Below, piece after piece: positions 5,965-7,242 of a DNA stretch of 7,242 nucleotides. Within the stretch, counting starts at the first letter, position 1; each line of letters opens with the position of its first letter. The notes beneath the pieces were generated by a model. That model was not told the origin of the DNA and made no database searches. It saw only the letters and a list, made by a program, of their open reading frames with translations. The DNA lies in contig DASSGA010000224.1 of NCBI GenBank assembly GCA_035693805.1, positions 1 to 7,242 of the forward strand, written 5' to 3'. The stretch is from Kaftiobacterium sp035693805. GTDB taxonomy: Bacteria > Sysuimicrobiota > Sysuimicrobiia > Sysuimicrobiales > Kaftiobacteriaceae. The position numbers were made by a program, and so were the translations under genes.

Positions 5965-6578
5965 CAGAAGGATCCCGCCCCCGTGGCCTGTGTGATCAAC
6001 CAGCGCATCGGTCCAAGCAGAACGACGGAGAGGACATTCGTCATGACGAGCAGCAGGAGGATGAGAACCCCGTACGGCTGGAGCCGCGCGTAGGACACGG
6101 CCTGCGCCGGCGGGAGCAGGCCCATGAGGATCTTCGAGCCGTCGAGCGGCGGCACCGGGATGAGGTTGAAGACGGCGAGCATCGCGTTGATCTGGATCAC
6201 CGTCACCAGCAGCCGATCCGCCGTGGACCCCCCGAAGTCCAGCAGCCCGAGCTTGTAGGGCACGCCGAGCGCGAACAGCAGGGTGATGTTGGCCAGCGGT
6301 CCCGCAGCCGCGACGATGATGGTGTCGCGCCGCCAGTCGCGGAAGTGCATCGGGTTGATCTGCACCGGCTTCGCCCAGCCGAACCCCGCGAGCAGGATGA
6401 GGATCGACCCGAGCGGATCGAGGTGCGCCAGGGGGTTGAGCGTCAGGCGGCCCTGCGCCCGGGGCGTGGGATCGCCGAGGCGGTCGGCCACGTAGGCATG
6501 GGCGAACTCATGGATCGTCGCCGCCACGACGAGCGCCACCCCGAGGTACAGCAGGGTCTGTGTATCGAGTCCACGCAT
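5964..6578 (-). CDS. Site-2 protease family membrane metalloprotease (peptidase M50, short form)
   Basis: Intramembrane zinc protease homologue of 204 residues with about five or six hydrophobic segments. The zinc site is complete: HEFAH (23-27) in the first membrane helix, and the third ligand D146 in NLIPVPPLDGS (138-148). Other family marks are NPLAHLDPLGS (48-58), FGWAKPVQINP (66-76) and AGPLANI (92-98). It lacks PDZ and CBS domains, so it belongs to the short M50B group often encoded next to scpA and not to the RseP/SpoIVFB types with extra domains. The physiological substrate of this short group is not known to me. It starts 18 nt after the lysA stop without a good Shine-Dalgarno and overlaps scpA by 1 nt. 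ATG is preferred because the first hydrophobic helix begins within about ten residues. Confidence 0.94.
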   Translation of the reverse strand: MRGLDTQTLLYLGVALVVAATIHEFAHAYVADRLGDPTPRAQGRLTLNPLAHLDPLGSILILLAGFGWAKPVQINPMHFRDWRRDTIIVAAAGPLANITLLFALGVPYKLGLLDFGGSTADRLLVTVIQINAMLAVFNLIPVPPLDGSKILMGLLPPAQAVSYARLQPYGVLILLLLVMTNVLSVVLLGPMRWLITQATGAGSF

Positions 6579-6596
6579 CGAGAGGTGCTTCGCGGG

Positions 6597-7242
6597 TTAC
6601 AGGAGAACGTCCTTGCGCACCAGATCATCGTAGCGCTCGCGCTCTATGACGACGCGCGCGCGGCCGCCCCCGGCCAGGACCACCGCCGGCCGCGGGAACC
6701 GGTTGTAGTTGCCGGCCATCGAATAAGTATAGGCGCCCGTCGAGAACATCGCCAGCACATCTCCACTGTGCACGTCCGGGAGATACGCCTCCCAGATCAG
6801 GACGTCGCCGGACTCGCAACACCGCCCGGCCACCGCTACGGTCTGGGTGGGCTCCGCGAAGGGGCGCTCCGCCAGGACCGCCTCGTACCTCGCGCCGTAG
6901 AGTGCGGGGCGCGGGTTCTCGTACATGCCGCCGTCCACGGACACGTACGTGCGCACGCCCGGGATCGTCTTGATGGCGCCGATGGTGTACAGCGTCACGC
7001 CCGCGTCGCCCACGATGGAGCGGCCGGGCTCGATGAAGACTTTCGGGGGCGTCAGCCGGTGCTGGTCCACCCTGGCGCGGACGACGTCGATCACGGCGTT
7101 GACGTAGGCCGCTTTCGACGGAGGTTCGTCCGTCGACAGGTAGCGGATCCCGAGACCTCCGCCCAGGTTCAGTTCCTCGGTCGTGACATCCAGCTCATCG
7201 CGGACGCGCGCCGCGAAGTCCACGAGCGCCGTGGCCTCGAGC
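6597..7242 (-). CDS. lysA: Diaminopimelate decarboxylase, C-terminal part (start outside the window)
   Basis: PLP enzyme that decarboxylates meso-diaminopimelate to L-lysine, the last step of lysine synthesis and a branch point with peptidoglycan precursor supply. About 214 residues are inside the window, covering the end of the TIM barrel and the C-terminal beta domain. In fragment numbering they show LNLGGGLGI (24-32, PLP phosphate loop), EPGRSIVGDAG (71-81), VDGGMYENPRPALYGARY (102-119), GRCCESGDVL with catalytic Cys142 of the CESGD motif (139-148) and FSTGAYTYSMAGNYN (166-180, substrate/PLP Tyr). The gene ends with TAA. The PLP lysine domain lies beyond the right edge. CESGD together with DGGMYENPRPALY points to LysA and not to ornithine/arginine decarboxylase. 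The short gap to the M50 gene suggests co-transcription. Confidence 0.96.
   Translation of the reverse strand, partial: LEATALVDFAARVRDELDVTTEELNLGGGLGIRYLSTDEPPSKAAYVNAVIDVVRARVDQHRLTPPKVFIEPGRSIVGDAGVTLYTIGAIKTIPGVRTYVSVDGGMYENPRPALYGARYEAVLAERPFAEPTQTVAVAGRCCESGDVLIWEAYLPDVHSGDVLAMFSTGAYTYSMAGNYNRFPRPAVVLAGGGRARVVIERERYDDLVRKDVLL

Overview
The window is a gene-dense, very G+C-rich stretch of bacterial chromosome. I read it as ordinary core-genome sequence, with one atypical junction and one atypical transporter pair. Ten genes cover almost every base. No RNA genes, CRISPR arrays, insertion sequences, integrases or long repeats are visible, and no stretch over 300 bases lacks a gene. Nine genes lie on the minus strand and one (csaA) on the plus strand.

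Right side, read leftward on the minus strand: the C-terminal part of lysA (diaminopimelate decarboxylase, cut by the window edge), an M50 site-2 protease family membrane protein, scpA, scpB, a D-alanyl-D-alanine carboxypeptidase, a CitE/HpcH-type lyase and a small PspC-domain membrane protein. From the M50 gene onward each junction is a 1-4 nt overlap or a 2 nt gap. The seven genes therefore look like one translationally coupled operon that joins cell-wall precursor supply (lysine/DAP), chromosome condensation (ScpA/ScpB, the partners of SMC) and peptidoglycan trimming.

Left side: csaA (tRNA-binding-domain chaperone) runs convergently into the PspC gene. It starts on the same CATG that holds the start codon of a divergent minus-strand operon. 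That operon encodes a BtuF-type substrate-binding protein, its FecE/BtuD-type ATPase, and then cytidylate kinase (cmk, cut by the left edge). No permease gene lies between the binding protein and the ATPase, where one normally would.

Organism: the order lysA / M50 / scpA / scpB / D-Ala carboxypeptidase with cmk nearby recalls the scpAB neighbourhood of Firmicutes and related lineages. The high G+C and dense packing suggest a high-G+C member or neighbour of that group (for example a Limnochordia/Symbiobacterium-like or uncultivated Terrabacteria lineage). This placement is inference and cannot be settled from the sequence alone. I found no convincing undescribed system. The items most worth a second look are the shared-CATG divergent start and the permease-less ABC pair.
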